From the NCBI RefSeq assembly GCF_030813435.1, contig NZ_JAUSUG010000008.1:62001-126000 (forward strand): DNA of 64,000 bases, read 5' to 3'. Below are positions 55,975-64,000 of the stretch, piece after piece. Made by a program: the position numbers and the translations under genes. Positions within the stretch are counted from its first letter, which is position 1. Every line of letters begins with the position of its first letter. The notes under the pieces are model-generated. The model made no database searches. It had not been told where the DNA came from and was given only the letters and a program-made list of their open reading frames with translations. Origin of the DNA: Evansella vedderi. Lineage in GTDB: Bacteria; Bacillota; Bacilli; Bacillales; Salisediminibacteriaceae.

Positions 55975-56102
55975 TTTCTCTTTTTTACGTATAGTGGGAA
56001 GAATAAGAACAATCCTAATGAGTCAACATAAAGAAGAGTTAAAAAATTTTTTCAAATAAACTTAAGGTTGGGAGAAATATGTCGATATATATTACATAGA
56101 AA

Positions 56103-56131
56103 TTGATTCCCTCCTTAAAGTGTCGTATTAT
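56103..56131 (+). promoter_or_regulatory. ccpA: ccpA promoter
   Basis: TTGATT (56103-56108), a 17-nt spacer and TATTAT (56126-56131). This gives ccpA its own promoter after the aroA terminator. Confidence 0.65.
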
Positions 56132-56188
56132 AGCATTAAATTATGAAAGTATGAAAGCCAAATGGTGGAAATCGAGGAGGATATTAGA

Positions 56189-57205
56189 ATGAATATTACG
56201 ATTTATGATGTGGCAAGGGAAGCTGGAGTTTCTATGGCTACAGTCTCCCGTGTTGTAAACGGGAACCCAAATGTGAAGCCAACAACAAGAAAGAGAGTGC
56301 TAGAAGCAATTGAACGATTAGGATACCGTCCCAACGCTGTAGCGAGAGGACTAGCTAGTAAACGGACAACAACCGTAGGGGTTATTATACCTGATATATC
56401 AAGCATCTTTTTCGCTGAATTAGCAAGGGGAATTGAAGATATTGCTACAATGTATAAATACAATATTATTTTATGTAATTCAGACCAGAACAAGGATAAG
56501 GAAATTCATTTAATAAATACTCTCCTAGAAAAACAAGTGGATGGGATCGTATTTATGGGTGGTGAAATAACAAATGAACATGTGGAAACATTTAAGAAGT
56601 CTCCAGTTCCTATTGTATTATCAGCTACTATTGACCCTAAAAAGGAATTTCCTTCCGTAAATATCGATTATGAACAAGCAGCGTATGATGCTATAAAATC
56701 ATTCATCGATAGAGGGCATAAGAAGATTGCAATGCTATCGGGAACGTTAGAAGATCCGATTAATGGATATTTAAAGTTTGCTGGATATAAACGAGCATTG
56801 GAAGATGGTAATCTTCCATTGAACGAAGATTATATTGTTATTGGGGATTATACGTATGATTCGGGACTAGAAGCAATGGAAACGTTACTTAGTTTAGAGG
56901 ACAAGCCTACTGCTATTTTTGCATCCACTGATGAGATGGCACTTGGTGTTATACATGGGGCACAGGATGCTGGATATGACGTCCCGAGTGATTTTGAAGT
57001 AATCGGCTTTGATAATACCCGATTATCTACAATGGTTCGACCTACATTAACCACAGTAGTACAACCAATGTATGATTTAGGAGCAGTTTCCATGCGTTTA
57101 TTAACTAAATATATGAATAAAGAAGAAGTAACAGAAAATGTTGTTGTATTACCTCATAGGATCGAGTTTAGACATTCAACAATTGAGGAGCAAGTTAAGG
57201 TTTAA
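56189..57205 (+). CDS. ccpA: Catabolite control protein A
   Basis: 338 residues from the ATG at 56189, 7 nt after GAGGAGGA. The LacI-type HTH is [20 protein letters not shown] with the hinge [15 protein letters not shown], and the periplasmic-binding-like core has [21 protein letters not shown] and the [19 protein letters not shown] segment where HPr-Ser46-P contacts occur in CcpA. It represses or activates genes at cre sites in response to sugar flux. motP-motS follow 60 bp later with no clear terminator, as in B. subtilis. Confidence 0.95.
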   Translation: MNITIYDVAREAGVSMATVSRVVNGNPNVKPTTRKRVLEAIERLGYRPNAVARGLASKRTTTVGVIIPDISSIFFAELARGIEDIATMYKYNIILCNSDQNKDKEIHLINTLLEKQVDGIVFMGGEITNEHVETFKKSPVPIVLSATIDPKKEFPSVNIDYEQAAYDAIKSFIDRGHKKIAMLSGTLEDPINGYLKFAGYKRALEDGNLPLNEDYIVIGDYTYDSGLEAMETLLSLEDKPTAIFASTDEMALGVIHGAQDAGYDVPSDFEVIGFDNTRLSTMVRPTLTTVVQPMYDLGAVSMRLLTKYMNKEEVTENVVVLPHRIEFRHSTIEEQVKV

Positions 57206-57265
57206 AAAATAAGATAGAGATAGAGAAAAAGACAGAGGTTAACTTGCAAGGTTAGGGAGAGGATT

Positions 57266-58075
57266 ATGAAAAAAATAGACTTATTAACACCAGTAGGCAT
57301 ATTTATAGGGCTGACAGCGATTCTGTTAGCTATATTTACTAGCACCGTTGGTTCCGGTGGGATAGGTTTCTTCTTCCAATGGACTTCTGTTTTTATTGTT
57401 TTAGGAGGTCTGTCTGCAGCCATACTGATCAATTTTAGTTTAGAGGATATTAAGGGTCTTCCAAGAGTTTTTAGAGAAGCCTTCCAATCACAAAATCATG
57501 ATTTAAATGACTTAATAGATACCTTTGTAAACCTGTCTACAAAGGCGAGAAGGGAAGGCTTACTTGCCTTAGAGGCAGGTTTAGAGGAAGTGGAAGATCC
57601 TTTTATCGAAAAGGGAGTATTATTAGCAGTTGATGGTATCGAGCCTGATATTATAAAGGATATTATGATGGCTGAAGTAGTTGCTATGGAAGAAAGGCAT
57701 CGAAAGGGTCGATATATTCTTGAGAAAGCAGGGGAATATGCTCCTGCATGGGGAATGATTGGAACCTTAATTGGATTAGTTCTCATGTTGCAAAATCTAA
57801 ATGATCCATCATCCTTGGGTCCAAACATGGCTGTCGCCTTATTGACTACTTTATATGGAACTTTATTAGCTAATTTGGTATTCGTTCCTATTGCTAATAA
57901 GCTGGCCCTAAGTACAGAAGAAGAAGTATTTGTAAAGCAAATTGCAGTAGAAGGTGTCATTGGTGTTCAGTCCGGGCAAAATCCAAAAATACTGCAAGAG
58001 AAGTTGAGTGCCTTTTTACCTAATCATGTGAAGACGGAGAAAGATCAGGTGGAAGAGGAGCTTATCAATGATTAG
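57266..58075 (+). CDS. motP: Flagellar stator protein MotP (sodium type)
   Basis: 269 residues, MotA/PomA family with four membrane segments. The conserved proline segment AGEYAPAWGMIGTLIGLVLM lies in TM3. The cytosolic loop (residues about 70-165) carries the charged torque-generating region. With MotS it forms the sodium-driven stator. The reading frame overlaps motS by 8 bp. Its location after ccpA matches B. subtilis motPS. Confidence 0.93.
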   Translation: MKKIDLLTPVGIFIGLTAILLAIFTSTVGSGGIGFFFQWTSVFIVLGGLSAAILINFSLEDIKGLPRVFREAFQSQNHDLNDLIDTFVNLSTKARREGLLALEAGLEEVEDPFIEKGVLLAVDGIEPDIIKDIMMAEVVAMEERHRKGRYILEKAGEYAPAWGMIGTLIGLVLMLQNLNDPSSLGPNMAVALLTTLYGTLLANLVFVPIANKLALSTEEEVFVKQIAVEGVIGVQSGQNPKILQEKLSAFLPNHVKTEKDQVEEELIND

Positions 58076-58835
58076 AAGACGTAAACAAACAAACTCGGAT
58101 AGGGGAGCACCTAAATGGATGGTTACCTTTTCAGATTTAATGACATTAATACTTGTGTTTTTTGTACTTCTTTTCTCTATGTCTGTAGTTGATGGAAATA
58201 AGTTTCGTGCAATTGCTGAATCTTTTCAAGATAGATCAGTCTTTGAATTTTATCCTTCTATTATACCATTTGACAATCCTGCTGAGGACAGGGATTTAAG
58301 GGAGGATCCCTTTGAAAATGAAGTGGATCCTTTTGAAAATTTTATCGATATGGATAGTGATGATTTGGACAATCAACTGGATGAATTGTTAATGGAAGTT
58401 CTGGAGTTTTTGGAAAATAATAACTTGACAGAGTTTATTTCAGCCTCTAGGGATGATAGGGGAGTGGTCCTTGTATTGCAAGAGCAAGTTTTATTCGAAA
58501 CAGCTCGAGCAGAAATAATTTCAGGAGCAGAACCTTTTTTAGAAAAGGTTGGAACCCTTTTGGAGAGTATCCCAAATAAAGTTATGGTAGAAGGACATAC
58601 GGATAGTCGACCTATCAATACATTTCAATTTCCTTCTAATTGGGAGCTTTCAGGAGCAAGGGCTAGCAGTGTTATTCGATTTTTACTTAAAACCAGTGAT
58701 GAATTAGACCCATCAAGGTTTGTATCGGTAGGTTATGGAGAAACTAGACCCATAGCCCCTAATACAACAGAAGAGAATCTTCAGAAAAATCGAAGGGTTG
58801 TTATTGTTATTTCAGATCCATTAAATGAACAGTAA
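58068..58835 (+). CDS. motS: Flagellar stator protein MotS (sodium type)
   Basis: 255 residues. The single membrane segment carries the ion-binding aspartate D23 in WMVTFSDLMTLILVFFVLLF. After it comes a markedly acidic linker (EDRDLREDPFENEVDPFENF), then an OmpA-like peptidoglycan-binding domain (VEGHTDSRPINTFQFPSNWE, GYGETRPIAPN, NLQKNRRVVIVI). The acidic linker is in keeping with salt or alkali adaptation but does not prove it. It ends in a hairpin terminator. Confidence 0.93.
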   Translation: MIRRRKQTNSDRGAPKWMVTFSDLMTLILVFFVLLFSMSVVDGNKFRAIAESFQDRSVFEFYPSIIPFDNPAEDRDLREDPFENEVDPFENFIDMDSDDLDNQLDELLMEVLEFLENNNLTEFISASRDDRGVVLVLQEQVLFETARAEIISGAEPFLEKVGTLLESIPNKVMVEGHTDSRPINTFQFPSNWELSGARASSVIRFLLKTSDELDPSRFVSVGYGETRPIAPNTTEENLQKNRRVVIVISDPLNEQ

Positions 58836-58847
58836 TAAATTATATTT

Positions 58848-58873
58848 CCGGGGGAATTTCTCCGGTTTTTATT
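58848..58873 (+). terminator. motPS terminator
   Basis: CCGGGGGAA and TTTCTCCGG with a TTTTTATT tail. Confidence 0.7.
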
Positions 58874-58881
58874 ATGTAAAA

Positions 58882-59076
58882 GGCTGTTTTCGATAAACTT
58901 TTTTAAAAAAAGCTTGGAGAAGCAAAAGGTGGCGACTCTAGCGACGAGCATTTACTAACGAGTATGCTTCGAGTAATCGCAGACGCAGGACGTGGGCGAC
59001 CTTTAGGAGTAATTGGTCCGCCTTAGCATATCCAAGCAATATATATGCTTAAAACAATAATCTATGTGAAAAGAGC
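58882..59076 (+). repeat. MITE-like element, family B (195 bp)
   Basis: The left end GGCTGTTTTCGATAAACTTT is partly complementary to the right end AATCTATGTGAAAAGAGC. The interior includes AAGCTTGGAGAAGCAAAAGG, GACGCAGGACGTGGGCGACC and GCATATCCAAGC, as in 27611-27996. Confidence 0.7.
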
Positions 59077-59097
59077 TTTTAAAAAAGAGGTGGAAAA

Positions 59098-59796
59098 GTG
59101 AAATATGGAATAATTGGTGCAATGAAGGAAGAAGTGGTGTTTTTTAAAGACTCAGTAGAGGACATTAATGAAATAAAAAAGGGCCTTCTGACTTTCTTTA
59201 CAGGCTATTGGTACGGACATGAAGTGGTTATTTGTCAAAGTGGTGTAGGTAAAGTAAATGCCGCAATGTGTGCACAGATAATAATTGACCTTTTTGATGT
59301 GGATAAAATCATTTTCACAGGAGTTGCCGGTGGAGTTGAGGAAGAGCTTAATGTAGAAGATGTTGTAATATCTACTGAGTGTCAAGAGCATGACATTGAT
59401 GCAAGCCCGCTAGGTTTTAACAGGGGGATAATTCCGATGCATGAAGGAACATCCGTATTTCCTGCTGATGAAGAATTAGTGGAAAAAGCATATAAAGGAG
59501 CTTCCTTTGTACTGGAAGGAGCATCAAAAGTTATAAAGGGTAAAATTATTAGTGGCGATAAATTTATTGCAGATAAAATGGAAGTAACTGCACTACAAGG
59601 TTTATTTCAACCGGCCTGTGTGGAAATGGAAGGGGCAGCAGTTGCTCATGTCTGTCATTTTAATGGAGTACCCTTTGTCGTTATCCGCTCTATTTCAGAT
59701 AAAGCGAACGGAGAGGCTCCTGCAAGCTTTGACTCATTTGTAGAAAAGGTAGCCATAACTTCTTCCAAAATTGTGGAACAAATTTTAAAAGGATAA
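59098..59796 (+). CDS. mtnN: 5'-methylthioadenosine/S-adenosylhomocysteine nucleosidase
   Basis: 232 residues, purine nucleoside phosphorylase-like fold. It has IGAMKEEVVFF at the start (catalytic E11), the middle GVAGGVEEELNVEDVVIS and the active-site segments VEMEGAAVAHV and IRSISDKAN. It cleaves MTA and SAH to adenine and the thioribose products, recycling the by-products of SAM used by the many methyltransferases (the substrate comes from metK). The start is GTG at 59098 with GAGGTGG upstream. Confidence 0.93.
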   Translation: MKYGIIGAMKEEVVFFKDSVEDINEIKKGLLTFFTGYWYGHEVVICQSGVGKVNAAMCAQIIIDLFDVDKIIFTGVAGGVEEELNVEDVVISTECQEHDIDASPLGFNRGIIPMHEGTSVFPADEELVEKAYKGASFVLEGASKVIKGKIISGDKFIADKMEVTALQGLFQPACVEMEGAAVAHVCHFNGVPFVVIRSISDKANGEAPASFDSFVEKVAITSSKIVEQILKG

Positions 59797-59804
59797 ATGG
59801 AGAG

Positions 59805-59850
59805 AGGAGGTGTCCAAAGGTAGGCGAACAACCTTTGGGTACATCCTCCT
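59805..59850. terminator. Bidirectional terminator between mtnN and acuC
   Basis: AGGAGGTGTCCAAAGGT and ACCTTTGGGTACATCCTCCT; two mismatches; it belongs to the family with a related AAAGGT/ACCTTT core. Confidence 0.7.
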
Positions 59851-61016
59851 TACTTTCTTCTTCTTTCTTTAATAGATTTTAATGCACTTTGTAATGTTCG
59901 TTCATTTTTTCTTTTTATTTCGTTTCTACGGGGAATGACAGGGCAAATAGAATCTTCATCATACCAGCTTGTTGGAAGTGTTTCTTTACTTTCACTTTGC
60001 CAACGGCTTATCCAACTTTCAGGTATTGGTTCTTTTAGGATTGACGTTTGTTCTGTCATTTCAAGCCATAAGGCTGACCATGCCCGAGGGACGACTCTCC
60101 AAATATCATATCCCCCCCCTCCAACGGCAATCCAGCGACCATCACAATATTCATGCGCTAATTCGTGAGCTAATTTAGGTATCTCAAAAAACATTTTTGT
60201 TGTTCCGCATAAATGGGTAAGTGGATCGAAGCAATGGGCATCTGCACCATTTTGTGTAATAATGACATCTGGTTTGAAAAATTTGGTTACTTCCCGAAAT
60301 ATTTTTTCATAGGCATATAAAAAAGAGTTATCCTCTGTAAATGCCTCTAAAGGAACATTAAAGGAGTAGCCATATCCATCTCCAGTTCCCCGTTCATTTA
60401 CACTTCCTGTTCCAGGGAATAGAAACCTACCACTTTCGTGAAGAGAAATAGTACATACTTCAGGGTCATCATAAAAAGCCCATTGTACTCCATCACCATG
60501 ATGAGCATCCGTGTCTATATAGAGTACACGGGCTTGATATTTACGACGCATATATTCAATTGCAATGGAACTATCGTTATACACACAAAAACCGGAAGCC
60601 TTTCCACGAAACCCGTGATGCAAACCTCCACCAAGATTTAAGGCATGTTTAAATCCATGTTCGAAAACTAGGTCCACAGCAGAAAGAGTTCCCCCAACAA
60701 GCCATGCTGCTGCCTCGTGCATATCAGGAAAAACAGGGGTATCTTCGGTACCAATACCGTACTTTGTGGCAAAGGAAGCTGTTGTTTTTCCAGCACTGGC
60801 ATCTTTCACAGCACGAATATAATCCTCGTCATGGATTAAAAGAAGTTCGGAATCCGTTGCCATGCGTGCAGGAAGGATAGTATTAGTGTCCAAAGCATTT
60901 ACTTTTTCAAGTAAATCTATTGTTAAGATAAGGCGTTTTTGATTAAAGGGATGGTGTTCACTAAATTTATATTTAAGCTGTTCTGGTGAAAAGATAAATC
61001 CAGCTTCATTCATCAT
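59850..61016 (-). CDS. acuC: Histone-deacetylase-family protein AcuC
   Basis: 388 residues. The zinc/catalytic motifs are LNLGGGLHHGF, YIDTDAHHGDGVQWAFYDD and ITQNGADAHCFDPLTHL. AcuC deacetylates (reactivates) acetyl-CoA synthetase in the AcuA/AcuC control system. It overlaps the upstream acuB stop by 4 bp. It is the last gene of the acuABC operon. Confidence 0.95.
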   Translation of the reverse strand: MMNEAGFIFSPEQLKYKFSEHHPFNQKRLILTIDLLEKVNALDTNTILPARMATDSELLLIHDEDYIRAVKDASAGKTTASFATKYGIGTEDTPVFPDMHEAAAWLVGGTLSAVDLVFEHGFKHALNLGGGLHHGFRGKASGFCVYNDSSIAIEYMRRKYQARVLYIDTDAHHGDGVQWAFYDDPEVCTISLHESGRFLFPGTGSVNERGTGDGYGYSFNVPLEAFTEDNSFLYAYEKIFREVTKFFKPDVIITQNGADAHCFDPLTHLCGTTKMFFEIPKLAHELAHEYCDGRWIAVGGGGYDIWRVVPRAWSALWLEMTEQTSILKEPIPESWISRWQSESKETLPTSWYDEDSICPVIPRRNEIKRKNERTLQSALKSIKERRRK

Positions 61017-61651
61017 ATTTTCATCTCCAAATCAGGCCAAAGGACTTTATAACCAATATTCTTAATGGATTGAGTCAAAGGACGAAGGTTCATTGTTTGT
61101 AATCTAAAAACAAGAATTTTTTTGTCCAACTCCTTTCCAGGATATACTAGTACACTTTGTATATTTATATTATGTTTTTTTATAAGTGACGCAACCTCTG
61201 ATAACATTCCACTTTCATTTGGTACTTCGATTTCTAAACGTGATGAAGGCATATCTGCTCCTGTAAGTTTTACGAGGGTTTTTAAGAGATCAGTATCTGT
61301 AATAATACCAATTAACTGTCCATTATCTTCAATAGGAAGGCAGCTAATTTGATGTTCCATCATTGTATTTGCTGCTTCTTCTACAAAGTCAAATGGAAGT
61401 GCCGTTATAACATTTTTGTTCATAATTTCATTAACAGGGCGATCCAATAGTTCATATCGCCAATCTTCCAATATGGATGGACTCGCCTTTCTTATATCTC
61501 TGTCTGAAAGGATACCTATTATTTCCATTTCTTTGTTTACTACTGGTAGATGACGTATTCGATGATGTTCCATTTTATCAAATGCCTCTTTTATACTTGT
61601 AGCTTCATCGATGAAAATAACATCTTTAATCATAATATCTTGTACCATCAT
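61013..61651 (-). CDS. acuB: AcuB, CBS-ACT domain protein
   Basis: 212 residues from the ATG at 61651; the GTG at 61660 is only 1 nt from the GGAGG RBS. Two CBS domains (VQDIMIKDVIFIDEATSIKE and VNEIMNKNVITALPFDFVEE) are followed by an ACT domain (RLEIEVPNESGMLSEVASLI). It is the middle gene of acuABC; the exact role is uncertain, but the ligand-binding domains suggest nucleotide or amino-acid sensing. Confidence 0.93.
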   Translation of the reverse strand: MMVQDIMIKDVIFIDEATSIKEAFDKMEHHRIRHLPVVNKEMEIIGILSDRDIRKASPSILEDWRYELLDRPVNEIMNKNVITALPFDFVEEAANTMMEHQISCLPIEDNGQLIGIITDTDLLKTLVKLTGADMPSSRLEIEVPNESGMLSEVASLIKKHNINIQSVLVYPGKELDKKILVFRLQTMNLRPLTQSIKNIGYKVLWPDLEMKI

Positions 61652-61686
61652 GGCTACCACGCCTCCGTCCTATAGACTTTACTATT

Positions 61687-62319
61687 TTAAAACATATATT
61701 TATGCTTAAATCGTACTCGGTTGAATTCATGAACGGCATCTGCTGTAACGCGACTTCCAATTCGAGCCATTAAGCAGTTAGCGGGGTGAGAGCATATTTC
61801 AGGGTCATCTGTTGCATACCATTCTAATCCCCCTGATTTCATAACCTTTTCCATAACGTCTCTATACTCCCAAATGGAAAGGCCGGTTCCTCGAAGGTCC
61901 CAGTGCCAATAATATTCTGTTGTAATTACAATATAATCCTCCATAGCGTCATCCATCATGGCTACTTTAAGTAAGTGTTGAGCAAGTCCATGGCCTCTGT
62001 AGTTAGATGAGATTTCAATTGCGCCTAATTCGATTAAATTATCTAATTCCACCTCTGACCACCGCTCTAGTGGGTCAGGGTATAGAAAAATGGCATAGCC
62101 AACAATAACATTCTCTTCTCTTGCAATTATAATTCTGTTTTCAGGTAAATCAGAAACCTTTACTAAAGCCTCATATTGCTGCTTAGCAGGTCGAAAAGCG
62201 ATAAGGCCACTATCAAAGTCATAATTGAGGACAGCATCCTTTGTAACAGGCCCTTCGATGACAAAGGCTCTATCATTTTGGTTTAACTCCAACGAATGAT
62301 AGGTTTTTTTATGTTCCAT
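61687..62319 (-). CDS. acuA: Protein acetyltransferase AcuA
   Basis: 210 residues (same as B. subtilis) from the ATG at 62319, chosen because AAGGGTG is then 9 nt upstream; the GTG at 62331 abuts the RBS. It is a GNAT fold with the acetyl-CoA loop EISSNYRGHGLAQHLLK. It acetylates and inactivates acetyl-CoA synthetase. In B. subtilis the target gene acsA lies divergently next door; here a penicillin-binding protein gene occupies that side in the same orientation. Confidence 0.95.
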   Translation of the reverse strand: MEHKKTYHSLELNQNDRAFVIEGPVTKDAVLNYDFDSGLIAFRPAKQQYEALVKVSDLPENRIIIAREENVIVGYAIFLYPDPLERWSEVELDNLIELGAIEISSNYRGHGLAQHLLKVAMMDDAMEDYIVITTEYYWHWDLRGTGLSIWEYRDVMEKVMKSGGLEWYATDDPEICSHPANCLMARIGSRVTADAVHEFNRVRFKHKYMF

Positions 62320-62418
62320 CAAAATTGTCACCCTTCATAAAATCTTCTTTTCTTCACTATATCATAAACAAAAAAGGAACAAAGAAAATGACAGGAAAAT
62401 TCACAAAAATATAAAAGA

Positions 62419-62464
62419 AGAGGGAGATACAAAAGGTTGAATTTTACCTTTTGTATCTCCCTCT
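62419..62464 (-). terminator. Terminator of the PBP gene
   Basis: AGAGGGAGATACAAAAGG and CCTTTTGTATCTCCCTCT form an 18-bp perfect stem; it has the common core and directly adjoins the family D repeat. Confidence 0.75.
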
Positions 62465-62466
62465 AT

Positions 62467-62550
62467 GTATTTGCGTAGCCGTCGCAATCTTTATAAAGCC
62501 CACTACGAGTGCTTTTCTCGTAGTGGGCGAGCGACGAGCGAAGCAAATAC
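62467..62550 (-). repeat. Palindromic repeat, family D copy 2
   Basis: It runs from GTATTTGC to GCAAATAC with the central CCACTACGAG / CTCGTAGTGG. It is the inverted copy of 31653-31734; both have the same hairpin neighbour. Confidence 0.7.
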
Positions 62551-62613
62551 ATTACTATATTGTTACACAAAAGCCTCTTGCGTACAACAAGCCATTACAT
62601 ACGTCTATATTTC

Positions 62614-64000
62614 TTAAAACCTTACCGGAAATGCTTTTATAACTGCGGCCCAAATCCATCGGAATGCATTGGTGGTGTCATCGTTTTCGTCACCATTACC
62701 ATTTTCGTTTCCATTCCCATTCCCGTTTCCGTTTCTATTTCCGTTATTACCATTGCCATTACCATTATTGTCTCCATTTCCATCATCTTCATCGTCATCT
62801 TCATCTTCCTGGTTTCTTCTTTCCTCTTCCTCTTGCCTTCTTCTTTCTTCTTCTTCTTGTCTCTGCCTTTCTTCTTCCTCGGCTACTGGATCAATGTATT
62901 CACCGATAATTACTTGTTCGCTAGGAGCAGACTCTCTTCCGGCAACATCCACCGCAGTAACGTAATAAGCTCCTTCATTTCCTGAATAGGAGTAATATTC
63001 ATCCCATCTAACACTGTCCACTAGAGTAAAATCTACACCTTGCTCAGGTGAATAGTAAACACGGTAGCCAATGATATCTTTTTCGTGATGTTCATTCCAT
63101 GAAATGGAATTATTTGACGCAGTTAAAGATGTAAGCTGATCAGGAGTTTTTCCGTTATCAGGAGCATCAATATCTGGAATTAAAGCATCCCAATTATTCG
63201 GAAGAAATTCCATAATATCAACGTCTTCACCGAAATCGAAATATTCTTCTTTTACTGAGATACCAGCCTTAGTAAATTCTGACGGGGTGGAATCAAGAGC
63301 CTTAAAGTAATCCCCGTCGACACGGACGTAATTGACCCTTTCTAAACTATCATCAATTTCCGTTGGAACAAATCTGGAATTAAACAAATCTGTGGTAACT
63401 AGTCCGGCTTCACGGCAAAGATCTGAAGGGAGCTTTCCAGAAATACCGCAAATAGATTGTCGAACAATACCTCCTGGTGACTCAAAGCGATGAGAAGGTG
63501 CCATTAAATCTGGATTAACTTCATAGGCGGCATTTGCAAGTGCTGCCCATAGCCTTTGTGTTCGTTGCCCATAGGTTAACCCCTGGTAGTTTTGCTCAAC
63601 TCTCAACCTTGTATCATCATACCCTATCCATACTCCTAAAGAAACATTAGGGTTAAATGCAACAAACCATGAATCTACAAAGTCGTTTGATGTACCAGTT
63701 TTCCCTGCCCAATCGGCTGAGAAATTTAATAATGATGGAATTCCCGTAGCAGTACCTGGGGAACGGTATATGACGTCCCTCATCATATCTATCATTAAAT
63801 AATTGGTCTGTGGTGATAATACTTCATTTGTTTCCGATTCGTGTTCAAAAATAACTTCTCCGTTAGAGGTTTCTATTCTTTCTATCATGTAGCTTTCAAT
63901 ATAATGACCTTCGTTAGCGAAAACAGAGTAGGCATTTGTCGTTGCCTCTACTGTCAGGTTTAAGGTTCCTAAAGCTGTAGCCTCGTGTGGGAAACTAGAA
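62614..64000 (-). CDS. Class A penicillin-binding protein, C-terminal part (runs off right edge)
   Basis: The reading frame stays open to the window edge, so the transglycosylase part is outside. Visible are the late transpeptidase domain (LNLTVEATTNAYSVFANEGH, KTG motif ADWAGKTGTSNDF, SLGVWIGYDD) and a fibronectin type III-like domain (about WNEHHEKDIIGYRVYYSPEQ to APSEQVIIGEYI). Next is a Glu/Arg-rich helix (EEEERQRQEEEERRRQEEEE), then an Asp- and Asn-Gly-rich low-complexity tail and a short hydrophobic end (FRWIWAAVIKAF). It is a membrane-anchored, extracellular peptidoglycan cross-linking enzyme. The exact PBP type cannot be fixed from this part. Confidence 0.88.
   Translation of the reverse strand, partial: SSFPHEATALGTLNLTVEATTNAYSVFANEGHYIESYMIERIETSNGEVIFEHESETNEVLSPQTNYLMIDMMRDVIYRSPGTATGIPSLLNFSADWAGKTGTSNDFVDSWFVAFNPNVSLGVWIGYDDTRLRVEQNYQGLTYGQRTQRLWAALANAAYEVNPDLMAPSHRFESPGGIVRQSICGISGKLPSDLCREAGLVTTDLFNSRFVPTEIDDSLERVNYVRVDGDYFKALDSTPSEFTKAGISVKEEYFDFGEDVDIMEFLPNNWDALIPDIDAPDNGKTPDQLTSLTASNNSISWNEHHEKDIIGYRVYYSPEQGVDFTLVDSVRWDEYYSYSGNEGAYYVTAVDVAGRESAPSEQVIIGEYIDPVAEEEERQRQEEEERRRQEEEERRNQEDEDDDEDDGNGDNNGNGNGNNGNRNGNGNGNGNENGNGDENDDTTNAFRWIWAAVIKAFPVRF

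Noticed and set aside
62691-62770. Short tandem repeat as a possible CRISPR or VNTR locus
   Set aside because: It is an in-frame Asn-Gly codon repeat of the PBP tail, with no spacer structure; it could vary in length but is coding.
62560-62985. Long plus-strand ORFs opposite the PBP tail, rich in Ser/Phe/Pro/His
   Set aside because: They mirror the low-complexity Asn-Gly/Glu repeats of the PBP gene on the minus strand and have no RBS.

Overview
The window is a stretch of chromosome from a low-GC, spore-forming member of the Bacillaceae. Gene content and order follow the Bacillus subtilis pckA-metK-ytoA-ytpAB-ytqAB-leuS-ytgP and ytzE-ytlP-ytmQ-ytnP-ytpPQ-sftA-murC-ytxGHJ-aroA-ccpA-motPS-acuCBA regions, with local losses and insertions. 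A SPOCS-domain (spore envelope) protein, CcpA, a T-box, an S-box, a bacillithiol-linked YtxJ and the sodium-type stator pair MotP/MotS all fit this group. The genus cannot be fixed from sequence alone; an acidic MotS linker and sodium-type stators would suit a salt- or alkali-tolerant species (inference). I see no rRNA, tRNA, CRISPR array, prophage or transposase gene.

Layout. 1-1.2 kb: a damaged edge with two overlapping ORFs of repeated beta-alpha-alpha units and a truncated YtlA-like lipoprotein. 1.5-5.2 kb: pckA (minus) with two candidate CcpN boxes, then an S-box and metK. 5.2-10.4 kb: ytoA, ytpA-ytpB (lysophospholipase and C35 terpene synthase), ytqA-ytqB (tRNA wobble-uridine modification) and a threonine aldolase. 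10.9-15 kb: an MFS transporter, then a leucine T-box and leuS. 15-24.9 kb: ytfP, a coiled-coil protein, a ProC-type reductase, a YjbQ-family protein, a DUF4349 lipoprotein, the MurJ-type flippase ytgP, an HxlR regulator, a SPOCS protein and an ATP-grasp ligase. 25.1-31.6 kb: ftsW-rodA, a Rossmann protein overlapping the pseudouridine synthase ytzG, ytzE and pepV. 31.8-44.2 kb: ytkP, thpR, ytlQ, ytmP, two YtzH-type genes, trmB, ytnP, ytzB, ytoP, a DUF84 NTP phosphatase, ytoQ, a lipoprotein, a PTS IIC-like membrane protein, ytpP and ytpQ. 44.5-52.2 kb: sftA, a 62-residue gene, a nicotinate phosphoribosyltransferase, an unknown gene, murC and ampS. 52.5-59.8 kb: ytxGHJ, aroA, ccpA, motPS and mtnN. 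59.8-64 kb: acuCBA and the C-terminal part of a class A penicillin-binding protein running off the right edge.

Functionally the window is core metabolism and envelope biology: methionine/SAM recycling (metK, mtnN), carbon control (pckA, ccpA, acuABC), peptidoglycan (ytgP, ftsW, rodA, murC, PBP), translation (leuS T-box, ytqAB, trmB, ytzG) and chromosome segregation (sftA).

The most unusual content is intergenic. At least four families of dispersed non-coding repeats fill most gaps over 200 bp, including a MITE-like element with terminal inverted repeats, mosaic repeats carrying shared palindromic modules, and a family of gene-end hairpins with a common core. No clearly new protein system is present; the best protein-level oddity is the split repeat-unit pair at the left edge.
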